DNA of 64,000 nucleotides from JAJFFW01 sp965263375 (GTDB lineage: Bacteria; Pseudomonadota; Alphaproteobacteria; Caulobacterales; Parvularculaceae), in assembly GCA_965263375.1 (NCBI GenBank), contig OZ253669.1:2294001-2358000 (forward strand), written 5' to 3'. The position numbers and the translations under genes were made by a program. Numbering within the stretch: position 1 is the first letter of the stretch; each line of letters starts with the position of its first letter. The notes beneath the pieces were generated by a model that did no database searches, was not told the DNA's origin, and saw nothing but the letters and a program-made list of their open reading frames with translations. Below are positions 46,097 to 54,759 of the stretch, one piece after another.

Positions 46097-48331
46097 CTAT
46101 CCTACCAAAGCAAAGTCTGGATCGATTGATGCGGCTCTTTCCGCGGTTTCAGAGACTAATCTATCAGTATCTAAAATAAGCGCGATGCGCCCATCCCCCA
46201 AAATTGTTGCGGCCGCGACACCTGGAACGCTGCCATAATTATCTTCTAAACCCTTAATGACCACTTGCCGTTGATCTTGGATCGCGTCGACAGCAAGGGC
46301 TGTACGCGTACCATCATCCTTCTCGGTCAAAAGAAAGACGCAACCCCGGAAGTCTTTTAAAGGTTCGCGGTACGCTAAGTCCGCCCCAACATCAATAATG
46401 GGGACAAATTCACCGCGCACAAACACCATATTGCCGCTTTCAACCAACGTATGAATATCCTCAGCCGATGGTTTTAATGTCTCAACAATAGATGTAAGCG
46501 GAACAACAACGGTTTGATCGGCCACTTGCAAGACCATGCCATCTAAAATAGCAAGCGTTAGCGGCAAACTAATGCTGAAGGTTGTCCCTTCCCCGGGCGT
46601 CGATGCGATTGTTATACGTCCGCCTAGGGCTTGGATCGCGCGTTTGACCACATCCATGCCGACACCGCGCCCAGAAAGGTTTGATACTTCTTTGGCGGTT
46701 GAAAAACCTGGCATAAATAACAAATTATCGATTTCACCATTTGTCAATTTGGCGTCTTCTGGAATAAGCCCTTTATCAATCGCGATTTGCTTAACGCGTT
46801 TACGGTTGATGCCGCCGCCATCATCAGAAACGTCAATGACGACACGGCCAGATCGGTGCGCAGCTGAAAGGCGAACTACACCTTCTGGCGGCTTGCCATT
46901 CGCAACGCGATCCTCACTGGACTCCAGCCCATGATCAACAGCATTGCGGATCATATGGGTCAACGGATCAGAAAGACGTTCGATCACGGTCTTATCGACT
47001 TCCGTTGCTTCCCCTTCCGTCTTTAGGCGAACAGTTTTGCCCGTAGCATCCGCCCCTTCACGCACAATGCGTGACATACGCTGGAAAAGCGACTTCACCG
47101 GCTGTGCGCGGATCGCCATCACGCTTTCTTGGATCTCGCGAGTTAACTGCTTTAGTTCATCAAGCCCGGTCGCAGCAGACGAACTTGGCAATACACCGGC
47201 CTCCATCACGCTCTGTGCAAGCATCGCCTGATTGATCACCAACTCACCGACCAGGTTAATCAAGCGATCAACGCGGTCTAGATCAACCCGAACTGTCGCC
47301 TTTGGACCTGAGGCTGCTTTGGCCGCTTGTGCTTTTTTTGACTCTTTTTTTTCTTCTTCAACCGGTTCACTTGAAGCCGCTGGCGCACCCGCTGCTTCGG
47401 CTGGAACAGGCTCAGCTTTAGCCTCTAAAGGGGCTTCTTCTTCCTCTACTGACGGTTCCGATAAATCTTCCAATGCAGCAGCGTCGATTTCACCGGCGTC
47501 GCCCTCAGCTTCTTCCCCACCCGGCAATTCTAATTCGCCAAGATCTAGATCAAGCTTAGGCTCAATTTCAAGGTCGCAATCACCTTCAGCGAATTCAAAA
47601 ATCTCTTGGATATCACTTAAATCGCTCTCAGTCGTCAGCTCTATTGTCCAGCTTAAATAAGATCCCTCTGGATCAAGAGCGTCTAGCGTCGGCAGCTGAC
47701 TATCATCACAGCTAACCTGCACTTCGCCAAGTTCACCCAGAGCCCGGAATAAAAGCCCGGTTTCATTGCCGTTAACGTAAAGATCTGGTTTAGGACGAAA
47801 ACGAACGATGTAAGTGGTTCCAGAGGTTTCTTCAGCATCATCGCCGATCCCCAAATCAAAGGAGATCATGGCTGGGCTAAAATTAGCCTCTTCGTCGGTT
47901 AACGCTTGCTCGCCGCTCGTAGAAGGCTCGTCTTGCTCACCAGCCTCTTCGCCGACAAGCCCCTGTAATTCAGCGATTAGAATATCTGCGGTTTCATTGT
48001 CAGACTCACCGCCATCTCTTGCTGCGACGACTAAGTCTGTCAGTAAATCAGCCGACTTTAGAAAAATTTTTACAACGTCGTCGGTTGCTTCTAAACGACC
48101 CGCACGAACCTCATCTAGCGTCGTCTCAAATTTATGAGCAAACCTGACAAGGTCGTCCAAAGCAAAAGCACCAGCGCCGCCCTTAACCGAATGAACGGCG
48201 CGGAACATGGCGTTGATGGTTTCATCATCACCCTCGCCTTCACTTAAGCTAAGCAATCCGCTTTCTAACGCTTCCAGAAGCTCTTCGCATTCCTGGAAAA
48301 ACGTCTCGCGTATTTCCTCCATGGGATCCAT
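46097..48331 (-). CDS. cheA: Chemotaxis histidine kinase CheA
   Basis: 744 residues. The P1 domain has the phosphorylated H47 (AVHSVKGGAGAF). A second domain (about 150-265) and an acidic Glu/Ala-rich linker (270-345) follow. The dimerisation part (VDLDRVDRLINLVGELVI), the ATPase (HMIRNAVDHGLE, DDGGGINRKRV, GRGVGMDVVK, GTTFSISLPLTLAI) and a C-terminal CheW-like regulatory domain complete it. CheA autophosphorylates in response to receptors and passes phosphate to CheY. Several long antisense frames in this gene are artefacts of its codon use. It follows cheY by 12 bp. Confidence 0.97.
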   Translation of the reverse strand: MDPMEEIRETFFQECEELLEALESGLLSLSEGEGDDETINAMFRAVHSVKGGAGAFALDDLVRFAHKFETTLDEVRAGRLEATDDVVKIFLKSADLLTDLVVAARDGGESDNETADILIAELQGLVGEEAGEQDEPSTSGEQALTDEEANFSPAMISFDLGIGDDAEETSGTTYIVRFRPKPDLYVNGNETGLLFRALGELGEVQVSCDDSQLPTLDALDPEGSYLSWTIELTTESDLSDIQEIFEFAEGDCDLEIEPKLDLDLGELELPGGEEAEGDAGEIDAAALEDLSEPSVEEEEAPLEAKAEPVPAEAAGAPAASSEPVEEEKKESKKAQAAKAASGPKATVRVDLDRVDRLINLVGELVINQAMLAQSVMEAGVLPSSSAATGLDELKQLTREIQESVMAIRAQPVKSLFQRMSRIVREGADATGKTVRLKTEGEATEVDKTVIERLSDPLTHMIRNAVDHGLESSEDRVANGKPPEGVVRLSAAHRSGRVVIDVSDDGGGINRKRVKQIAIDKGLIPEDAKLTNGEIDNLLFMPGFSTAKEVSNLSGRGVGMDVVKRAIQALGGRITIASTPGEGTTFSISLPLTLAILDGMVLQVADQTVVVPLTSIVETLKPSAEDIHTLVESGNMVFVRGEFVPIIDVGADLAYREPLKDFRGCVFLLTEKDDGTRTALAVDAIQDQRQVVIKGLEDNYGSVPGVAAATILGDGRIALILDTDRLVSETAERAASIDPDFALVG

Positions 48332-48343
48332 ATTTATCTCCCT

Positions 48344-48709
48344 TTATGCGGCGACACGGCGAATAACGGAAACAAGCTTATCTTTGTTAAACGGCTTGAC
48401 GATCCAACCCGTAGCGCCAGCCGCTTTCGCCCGTTGCTTAAGTTCGGGCGCGCTTTCCGTTGTCAAAACCAGGATGGGAACACCGCGATGCGCTTCGCTT
48501 TTGCGGGCGCCGTCGATAAAACCAAACCCATCAAGCTTTGGCATGTTAATATCTGTAATGATGACGTCAGGAGAAATGCCCGCAAGCGTTTCTAATCCGT
48601 GCTCGCCGTCTTCGGCAAGAATGACGTCGAAACCGGCATCCGATAAAGCGATTTTTAGCATGTCGCGCATCGTGCGCGAATCATCAACAGCTAAAATGGT
48701 CAACGACAT
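48344..48709 (-). CDS. cheY: CheY response regulator (upstream copy)
   Basis: 121 residues, a classic CheY: acidic pair D9/D10 (AVDDSRTMRD), phospho-acceptor D53 (ITDINMPKLDG), T83/T84 and K105 in WIVKPF. It is the second gene of the run. Its ATG overlaps the stop of the STAS gene by one base and it is followed by cheA, so it is the likely main phosphate acceptor from CheA. Its sequence is closer to standard CheY than the copy at the end of the run. Confidence 0.95.
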   Translation of the reverse strand: MSLTILAVDDSRTMRDMLKIALSDAGFDVILAEDGEHGLETLAGISPDVIITDINMPKLDGFGFIDGARKSEAHRGVPILVLTTESAPELKQRAKAAGATGWIVKPFNKDKLVSVIRRVAA

Positions 48710-49023
48710 TATTCGGTCTCCTGTTGATTAAAAATGTCGGCGCAATAGCCAAATTTTTCAACGCCTTCGATAAATTCTGGCGAGCAATCGGCAATCTCAA
48801 ATTGCGCCTCATCTTCACGCCATGTTTTAGCTGCGGAAAGTAATACTTGAAAACAAGCCGCACCCAAATATTCAACTGAAGATGCATCAATAACAACGTT
48901 CTCTTTACGCTTTTCTAAAAGAGAAGCAGCAAGAGGTTTTGCCGTTGAAAAGACGAGATTGCTTTCTAAGGTAAACGCATTTCCCAATTGTTTTTGGTCT
49001 TTTTCTTGTAAATTTTCTTCCAT
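48709..49023 (-). CDS. STAS-domain protein heading the che run
   Basis: 104 residues with a STAS fold (ESNLVFSTAKPLAASLLEKRKENVVIDASSVEYLGAA split over strands and helices). The Ser that anti-sigma kinases phosphorylate in SpoIIAA-like members is replaced: the DSSG position reads LGAAC (53-57). It is therefore probably not a phosphorylated anti-anti-sigma factor. Similar STAS genes lead che operons in other alphaproteobacteria, where their role is unclear. First gene of the operon; the promoter should lie in 49024-49200. Confidence 0.82.
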   Translation of the reverse strand: MEENLQEKDQKQLGNAFTLESNLVFSTAKPLAASLLEKRKENVVIDASSVEYLGAACFQVLLSAAKTWREDEAQFEIADCSPEFIEGVEKFGYCADIFNQQETE

Positions 49024-49267
49024 TGCCGCCCCTGAGAAGGTTTGCGCGAAACGTGCTTAACCGCTCTAAACTTGATGGAATATCCTTAAAATTTACTTAC
49101 AAGCATTTAGTCATCTGATAATCGTTCAGCATAAAAATAGTCTTTTTCAGTATACGCTTTATTAATATTTATTTCCGTGTAGAAAATTAAACCTTTATAT
49201 ACAATAGCCTGCGCCGCCAGCCATATCCCGCTTCGGAAAATTTTATTCTTTGTTAACCGAACACAAC

Positions 49268-49295
49268 TTAGACTAGTCAATATTGGCTAGTCTAA
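49268..49295. promoter_or_regulatory. 28-bp near-perfect palindrome upstream of the PilZ gene
   Basis: Arms TTAGACTAG (49268-49276) and CTAGTCTAA (49287-49295) match perfectly, and the centre continues the symmetry around AATATT with one mismatched pair. It lies 66 bp upstream of the PilZ start. It may be an operator, or an RNA stem in the leader. The remainder of 49024-49360 is AT-rich and has no gene. Confidence 0.55.
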
Positions 49296-49360
49296 ACCCC
49301 GGCTGTTCTATACGTGAGGAGCTAACAAACACTGGGGAAAACCGCCAAGGGGAGAGAACG

Positions 49361-49675
49361 ATGGACCAAAGTAACTTACAACTTTTAGAAGCCCGCGCAG
49401 CACCCCGCTTTCACATCAAAGCGCTCGTCCAGGTTGTTCGTGGGCGCGAGCGCTTTGCGGCAGGCGACCTAATCGATATCTCCGTGACTGGGGCCGCCTT
49501 TCGAGCCTACACGCCGCTATCAATGGGCCAGAAATACTCTCTTGTCGTGGAGGGGGTTGGCGCCTTCCCATGCCGCCTCGTGCGCAGCAATGGCGCAACT
49601 GAATTTGGTGTTGCTTTTGAACTCAGCCCACTTGAAGAACGATCACTATACGAAAAATTGTGCGAGCTCGCCTAA
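49361..49675 (+). CDS. PilZ domain protein
   Basis: 104 residues from the ATG at 49361, with a GGGGAGAG site; the longer frame from 49283 is not supported. This is a single PilZ domain with both c-di-GMP-binding motifs: RxxxR at 12-16 (RAAPR) and DxSxxG at 39-44 (DISVTG). Stand-alone PilZ proteins bind c-di-GMP and change motility, pili or polysaccharide output through a partner. Its place next to the che run suggests motility, but the partner is unknown. A strong palindrome lies in its upstream region. Confidence 0.9.
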   Translation: MDQSNLQLLEARAAPRFHIKALVQVVRGRERFAAGDLIDISVTGAAFRAYTPLSMGQKYSLVVEGVGAFPCRLVRSNGATEFGVAFELSPLEERSLYEKLCELA

Positions 49676-49871
49676 AATCTAGTCGCGTAATTCGCCCATC
49701 GGTTAAAATTCAATGACCCTTTGCTTAAACAATCAAAATAATTAAGCATGCCACTCATAAATTTCAGAATATTTACTCTCAAAAATGCTCAGGTTCTAAG
49801 GTCTAATGAAAAGTTAACCCAGATGCGGCTGGAATCGACTTGTCTTATAGAAGCTGCGAAAAATGAGATAT

Positions 49872-49900
49872 TGTAAGGAACCCTATAACGGTTCCTTACA
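49872..49900 (-). terminator. Hairpin after tRNA-Trp
   Basis: A perfect 11-bp stem TGTAAGGAACC (49872-49882) / GGTTCCTTACA (49890-49900) with a 7-nt loop, starting 7 bp beyond the tRNA 3' end on the minus strand. The following T-tract is interrupted, so processing or termination is inferred. Confidence 0.6.
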
Positions 49901-49906
49901 CCAAGC

Positions 49907-49982
49907 TGGCAGGGGCGGAGGGACTCGAACCCACGGCCCTCGGTTTTGGAGACCGATGCTCTACCAACTGAGCTACACCCCT
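49907..49982 (-). tRNA. tRNA-Trp (anticodon CCA)
   Basis: On the minus strand the cloverleaf is complete: acceptor AGGGGTG/CGCCCCT (one T-G wobble), D-arm GCTCAGTTGGTAGAGC, anticodon arm with CTCCAAA, giving CCA, and T-arm GTGGGTTCGAGTCCC. The discriminator G is followed by an encoded CCA (49907-49909). The usual alphaproteobacterial neighbours secE and nusG are not seen in the window. Confidence 0.97.
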
Positions 49983-50297
49983 AGGCCAGGGATTGTCATA
50001 AGCCGATGCAAAGCTCCTGGCAAGCGCAGTTTATTATTTTACTGAGAACGCCGTTCCCCTAAATGGTAATTTTACCCAACAATAACAGTAATATAGCGAG
50101 ATTTAAAAAGCTCGCGCCTTTCTGGGCGTAGGCTTAACTCTTCACAGTTAGCTCTTTCGAGACGGAAACATCACCGCCACCGCGCCTGACCCCGCAATTC
50201 GAACTGTTAAAGCCCTCCCTTAAGGCGCGCCGTCCGGGCGGCGCTACCCGCCCCTGTTCTCCGTACCGCCGTTCCGTCGTCCATAGGGGGTTCATCA
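49983..50297. other. Gene-free stretch between tRNA-Trp and the TonB receptor terminator
   Basis: No gene, promoter or clear repeat. It is the junction between the core-like chemotaxis/tRNA part and the accessory block that follows. No direct repeat of the tRNA 3' end was noticed, so there is no sign of an integration site. Confidence 0.4.
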
Positions 50298-50298
50298 A

Positions 50299-50327
50299 TA
50301 AAAAACCGGCGGTTGGAAAACCGCCGG
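50299..50327 (-). terminator. Terminator of the TonB-dependent receptor gene
   Basis: A 9-bp stem CCGGCGGTT (50306-50314) / AACCGCCGG (50319-50327) with a GGAA loop. The A run at 50300-50305 gives a T-tract on the minus strand, and T7 on the other side makes it symmetric. It lies about 40 bp past the receptor stop. Confidence 0.9.
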
Positions 50328-50363
50328 CTATCTTTTTTTCTAAGGTCCCAGGAAGGGAATAAA

Positions 50364-52901
50364 TTAGAAACTCTTAGAGATTTTGCCGCCCCATGTGCGT
50401 GGAGCGTTCGGGTTACCGAGAATGCTGCCAGCGACAAATGGTTGGTTAAGACGCCATCCGAAATACTCTGTATCTGTACAGTTGTTACAGAATACGGATA
50501 CATCGAAATCGCCTGGCAAATTCAAGCCGACGGCAATATTCAAGAGAGCGTAACCATCTTGAATTTCATTCGCCAGCGCATTCCCCAAACCACCTGTGGA
50601 CGAGGTGACGAGAGTCGGGTCGCAATCGGAGAATGGTGTTTCATTGCCCGCTGCGTCCTGACAACCACCCTCAGCAGCAAAATACTCCGTCGTATAGGTG
50701 AGCACCAGATTTGCAAACATGTTGATATTGTCAGTCAGTGGGCGATTATATTGAGCACCAACAGAAAGGGCGACATCTGGCGCTTGGACGAGGTCTCGCC
50801 CGCCGGGAAGGCCTTGAACATCATCGCCGTACTGGGCATCGAGGAATGTCAGACCGCCATTGAGCGTCAAATTGTCGGTGACATTATAAAAGCCTTCCAA
50901 CTCAATACCGCGCGTGCGGGCTGTACCAGCATTAATGACTTGGAAGGTGATGCCTGTGAAAACTGACGTCTGTAGATCAGAGTAATCTGACCAGAAGCCC
51001 GTCAATGAGATCAAGCCGCCAGGAAGTTGATATCTCATGCCAACTTCATAGGCATCAACAAATTCTGGCGCGAAGATTGAGAGTTCAGGATCAAACGGCG
51101 TATAGAAACGAGGAACATCACCAAAAAGCGGGAGCGTAAACGTGTCAGTCACACCCTCTAAAGGCACCGCAATTGGATCCGTTGGCGTCGTCGGCACGCC
51201 CCCGGCGCCGTCAGTTGTCATATTGAAACCGCCTGCCTTAAACCCACGCGAATAACTCGCATAAAGCTGGATTTCATCCACAGGACGCCATTGCAGAGCG
51301 AAGTTGTAGGTCCACTCTTCATTCTCAAGCGTCGTATCCCAATTAAATGCAGTTGTAACACCAGCCCCGACGAGAAGTGTGCCAAACGTGGTTCCCGCCA
51401 CCAAATCATAATATTCGGCGCCTTCACCATTATTGTTGATGAAGCTGCCGTCCTTGGTAATGTTGTTCCAACGCCCACCGGCAATAACGGAAAGAGTATC
51501 CGTTACATCAAGCGAAACGTGACCAAAAACACCCCATGATTCTTCATCAGTGATATTTGTGGTGTTCTGGATTATCGTGTCCGTGTTTCCGAAGACTGGA
51601 TCAGCTGGCCCCGCACCGAATCTGGTAAAAAACGCACCAAAAGCTGCACCAACCCCCAATTCACGGGTGTACTCGATCTCTTCGCTAAAATAGTGAACGC
51701 CAGCGGTCCAATCGAGACCCATATTGCCTAAGTCGATATCTCCTTGAAAAAGAAATTCCTGAGAGAACGTTTCGAAGGTCTGAAACCCATCCAACTTATT
51801 CCCAAAGTCGATAGGACCAAAGTCCCAGTCGCCATCAAGGTTTTCGCTATCGATTTCACGATACGATGTGATTGATCGTATGGTGATAGCATCGTTCAGA
51901 TAGAAATCGATATATCCGTTGATACCCCATTGTTCCAGCTCGTTGTTACCAACCAACGAGGTTGATGTTTCGCGCGCAAACGGATCTGGCTCATCACCGG
52001 GAACTGTAACATCCCAGTACCAATATCCAGTACCGGTACCAGGGTTAAGCGCTAGCGGCGCAAACAAGGCTGCTTGCGCTCCAACAGGATCGCGATTATC
52101 GATTCGTACAGAGCGTGTGTAGTTCGCCTGGTTTGAGAAATCACTCCACTCTCCGACAAGACGGAATGCCAAACGATCAGAAGGCTCAAAACTGAATTGA
52201 GCACGTATAGCCTGCGTTTCTTGGCCAGCAACGTCTTCACCGGTCAACGCATCGGTAATATAACCATCAGTATCGTTGATCAGACCGGATAGTCTGAACG
52301 CGCCGTTGTCTCCAAGTGGCACGTTCACTGCGCCCTCGACTTCTACCGTATTGAAGCTTCCATACTCGGCAGAGATATATCCGCTTGTTTCGCCAATTTC
52401 AGCCTTGCGCGTTTTCTGAACGATCGCACCAGCTGTTGTATTCTTTCCGAACAGAGTTCCTTGCGGTCCGCGTAAAATATCAACCGACTGTATATCGAAA
52501 AATGAAGTTAGCGCGGCGCCCGCGCGTGATCGAAATACTTCGTCGACATACATAGCAACGGCGCCCTCAAACCCAGGATTGCCGCCGCCTGTGCCGATAC
52601 CACGAATACGGATAGGTGTATTGTGTAGCGGACTGGAAAGACCGTCGAGTGTGCCTTGAACACTCGGATTGATGCTTATTATATCCAAGACGTTGTTGAC
52701 TTGTTTTGCTTCTAGTTCGTCGGCGCCAAGCGTGGTGACGGCCACTGGAACATCCAGGATATCCTGCTCTCGACGTTGTGCAGAAACGACGATCGTATCG
52801 CTAGTCTTTGTAGATGCCGAGGTATCCTCTTGTGCAATTGCGTTCGGCGCCGCAAATGCGCATGTAGCTAGTGCTGAAGTAAGTAAATAAATCTTTTTCA
52901 T
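50364..52901 (-). CDS. TonB-dependent outer-membrane receptor
   Basis: 845 residues from the ATG at 52901, chosen for the GGGAGG site just upstream. A signal peptide (MKKIYLLTSALATCAFA, cleavage near AIAQ-ED) is followed by a TonB-box-like DTIVVSAQRREQ, the plug domain (about 50-165; VPVAVTTLGADEL, SVDILRGPQGTLFGKNTTAG) and a 22-strand barrel ending in KISKSF with the terminal Phe. It imports a large or scarce substrate with TonB energy. It is of the general catabolic type seen in sphingomonads and caulobacters rather than a recognised siderophore receptor. It faces the hydro-lyase run across a shared upstream region and is probably its uptake system. Confidence 0.95.
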   Translation of the reverse strand: MKKIYLLTSALATCAFAAPNAIAQEDTSASTKTSDTIVVSAQRREQDILDVPVAVTTLGADELEAKQVNNVLDIISINPSVQGTLDGLSSPLHNTPIRIRGIGTGGGNPGFEGAVAMYVDEVFRSRAGAALTSFFDIQSVDILRGPQGTLFGKNTTAGAIVQKTRKAEIGETSGYISAEYGSFNTVEVEGAVNVPLGDNGAFRLSGLINDTDGYITDALTGEDVAGQETQAIRAQFSFEPSDRLAFRLVGEWSDFSNQANYTRSVRIDNRDPVGAQAALFAPLALNPGTGTGYWYWDVTVPGDEPDPFARETSTSLVGNNELEQWGINGYIDFYLNDAITIRSITSYREIDSENLDGDWDFGPIDFGNKLDGFQTFETFSQEFLFQGDIDLGNMGLDWTAGVHYFSEEIEYTRELGVGAAFGAFFTRFGAGPADPVFGNTDTIIQNTTNITDEESWGVFGHVSLDVTDTLSVIAGGRWNNITKDGSFINNNGEGAEYYDLVAGTTFGTLLVGAGVTTAFNWDTTLENEEWTYNFALQWRPVDEIQLYASYSRGFKAGGFNMTTDGAGGVPTTPTDPIAVPLEGVTDTFTLPLFGDVPRFYTPFDPELSIFAPEFVDAYEVGMRYQLPGGLISLTGFWSDYSDLQTSVFTGITFQVINAGTARTRGIELEGFYNVTDNLTLNGGLTFLDAQYGDDVQGLPGGRDLVQAPDVALSVGAQYNRPLTDNINMFANLVLTYTTEYFAAEGGCQDAAGNETPFSDCDPTLVTSSTGGLGNALANEIQDGYALLNIAVGLNLPGDFDVSVFCNNCTDTEYFGWRLNQPFVAGSILGNPNAPRTWGGKISKSF

Positions 52902-52932
52902 CAATTCCCTCCCGAAAACGTTAACCATTTTC

Positions 52933-52976
52933 AAACTGCTTTAAGCAGTTTTGTAGTTAAACAATTTTGTAGTTAA
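52933..52976 (-). promoter_or_regulatory. Palindrome and direct repeat upstream of the TonB receptor
   Basis: AAACTGC (52933-52939) and GCAGTTT (52945-52951) form a perfect inverted repeat 31 bp before the receptor start. Next to it TTTTGTAGTTAA occurs twice, at 52949-52960 and 52965-52976, 16 bp apart. This cluster is a likely operator/promoter of the receptor gene. Confidence 0.5.
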
Positions 52977-53493
52977 TGAGCTAAATCAATCGCCATCACA
53001 TTAGTAGAGATCACAAAATAGGGACACACAACAACGACATATATTCGCCAAATATTCGCCAAACCCGATGTATCATATATATGATCAGCCATTTCCAGCC
53101 CCATCGTTATGTACCAAAATCTGATATACTTTCCGAGACAGGCGGAGACAACTATCTAGGCCATCTTGTCGTTCTTAAGTGGCTGAAAAAGCTCGCTAAG
53201 TTTAAAGGCAACTTGATTTGTTTTGTTCACGGTCCATACGACGAAACTGTGCGTCGGCGTTTGAATTAAGCACTTGTTGGCGCTGGCCCGGTTCTGGCCC
53301 GTTTTAGGAAAAGCAATATCGGTCCCTAGCCCACAGACAGGTAGAAGGTATCGCAGGCGCTGCGTTGCATAAATTCTTATGCGCCCGCAGCGAAATATTT
53401 AATTCACTCGCCAAACGTGTCGTCAAAGTTTCGTCCTATTGAACCTGGAGTTCGCAGAATTTCCCTCTTGGTAGCTTAATACGGATCCATCAA
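52977..53493. other. Regulatory gap between receptor and hydro-lyase genes
   Basis: No supported gene; a 62-codon frame at 53081-53269 lacks a ribosome site. It contains an 11-bp tandem repeat ATATTCGCCAA (53041-53051, 53052-53062) and a perfect 14-bp palindrome ATCATATATATGAT (53072-53085), an operator candidate for divergent control of the block. Confidence 0.45.
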
Positions 53494-54759
53494 ATGTCTC
53501 GAACCAATCAAACCATGGCGGAAAAAATTCTCGCGCGAGCTTCTGGGTGTTCCTCTGTTACCGCCGGTGACTTCGTTACGGCGAGCGTTGACCGCATGAT
53601 GATCAACGATATGATCACCATGGTTTTGAAAACGCTCCAGAAAGCGGGCATCAAGACGATTAAAAACGCAGACCATGCGGTCGTCATGTTTGACCATCTC
53701 TTTCCGCCCCAGAACGACGTTCAAGCCAATATGATCGCCATGAGCGAAAAGGGTTTGAGCGAGTACGGCATTGACAACTATCTAGGCGCTCCCGGCGTTG
53801 CGCATCAGGTTATGTGTGAGCGCGGTTATGTTGAGCCGGGAAATTTGGTTCTCGGAACCGATTCTCATTCGACCATGTACGGCGCGTTGGGCGCCGCCGG
53901 TGCTGGAATTGGCGCGACCGAAATGGCGTTCCTATTAGCAACGGGCAATTTGTGGTTTCAGGCGCCGCAAACGATACGCTTCAATCTTTTTGGTGAACTG
54001 GGTGAGTTTGTTACCGGCAAGGATGTCGTGTTGCATTTGATCGGAAAGCATGGCGGCGATTATGGTCAGTATAAAGCCATTGAGTATGGAGGTCCAACCG
54101 CGGGCGCGATGTCAGTCAGCAAACGCATGACGATAGCAAATATGGGCGCGGAATTTGGCGCCAAATTCGCAATGTTTGAGGCCGATCAAAAGACGATCGA
54201 CTATCTAAAACAGGCTGGCGTCAGCGAACCAAAGACTTTCAAGCCCGATGAAGGCGCCGAATACGAAGCTGTTCATGAAGTCGATGTGTCGGCGCTCCAG
54301 TCTCAGGTTGCAACTCCTGGAAATCCAGAAAACACAGTCAATGTGGACGAATTATCCGACATCATGATCAAGCAGGCCTATTTGGGCTCATGCACGAACG
54401 CACGCATGGAAGACCTTGAAATAGCTTCTCGCATTCTTGGCGGCCAGAAGATCAAAAGCGGGATCAGAATGCTTGTCGCACCCGCTTCTCAGGAAGTGAT
54501 GTTAAGGGCCGCAAAAGCCGGGTACATCGAAAAGTTGGTTGAGGCGGGCGCGCACATATTGCCATCCGGCTGCGGCGCGTGCGCCGGGCTTCATTCAGGT
54601 CTGATGGGTGACAATGAGGTTTGCCTGTCTTCGACCAATCGGAATTTCCCAGGCCGAATGGGGAGCCCAACGGCACAAGTCTATCTTGCCTCCCCCGCTG
54701 TTGTAGCGGCCAGCGCATTGACCGGTCGGATTACAGATCCACGAGAGATTGTGTCATGA
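53494..54759 (+). CDS. Aconitase-family hydro-lyase large subunit (LeuC/HacA/DmdA-like)
   Basis: 421 residues, the short form of the isopropylmalate-dehydratase large subunit. The [4Fe-4S] ligands are C300 (LGSCTNAR) and C360/C363 (PSGCGACAG), and VLGTDSHSTMYGALGA is the usual metal-site segment. These enzymes move or add water on 2-hydroxy acids: 3-isopropylmalate, homocitrate, or 2,3-dimethylmalate (DmdA). The leucine pathway is unlikely because no leuB/leuA is near. The neighbours (SDR, PrpD-like) suggest a catabolic hydroxy-diacid instead. The small subunit gene overlaps its stop by 4 bp. First gene of the plus-strand run. Confidence 0.88.
   Translation: MSRTNQTMAEKILARASGCSSVTAGDFVTASVDRMMINDMITMVLKTLQKAGIKTIKNADHAVVMFDHLFPPQNDVQANMIAMSEKGLSEYGIDNYLGAPGVAHQVMCERGYVEPGNLVLGTDSHSTMYGALGAAGAGIGATEMAFLLATGNLWFQAPQTIRFNLFGELGEFVTGKDVVLHLIGKHGGDYGQYKAIEYGGPTAGAMSVSKRMTIANMGAEFGAKFAMFEADQKTIDYLKQAGVSEPKTFKPDEGAEYEAVHEVDVSALQSQVATPGNPENTVNVDELSDIMIKQAYLGSCTNARMEDLEIASRILGGQKIKSGIRMLVAPASQEVMLRAAKAGYIEKLVEAGAHILPSGCGACAGLHSGLMGDNEVCLSSTNRNFPGRMGSPTAQVYLASPAVVAASALTGRITDPREIVS

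Noticed and set aside
46536..48137. Several long plus-strand frames opposite cheA
   Set aside because: They are the complement of a well supported gene; Ser-rich composition is typical of antisense shadows.
49907..50363. tRNA-Trp as an integration site for the accessory block
   Set aside because: No integrase and no repeat of the tRNA end was noticed, so only the position is suggestive.
53081..53269. 62-codon open frame between the receptor and hydro-lyase genes
   Set aside because: No ribosome site, it starts inside a palindrome, and the protein matches nothing recognisable; a gene remnant cannot be excluded.
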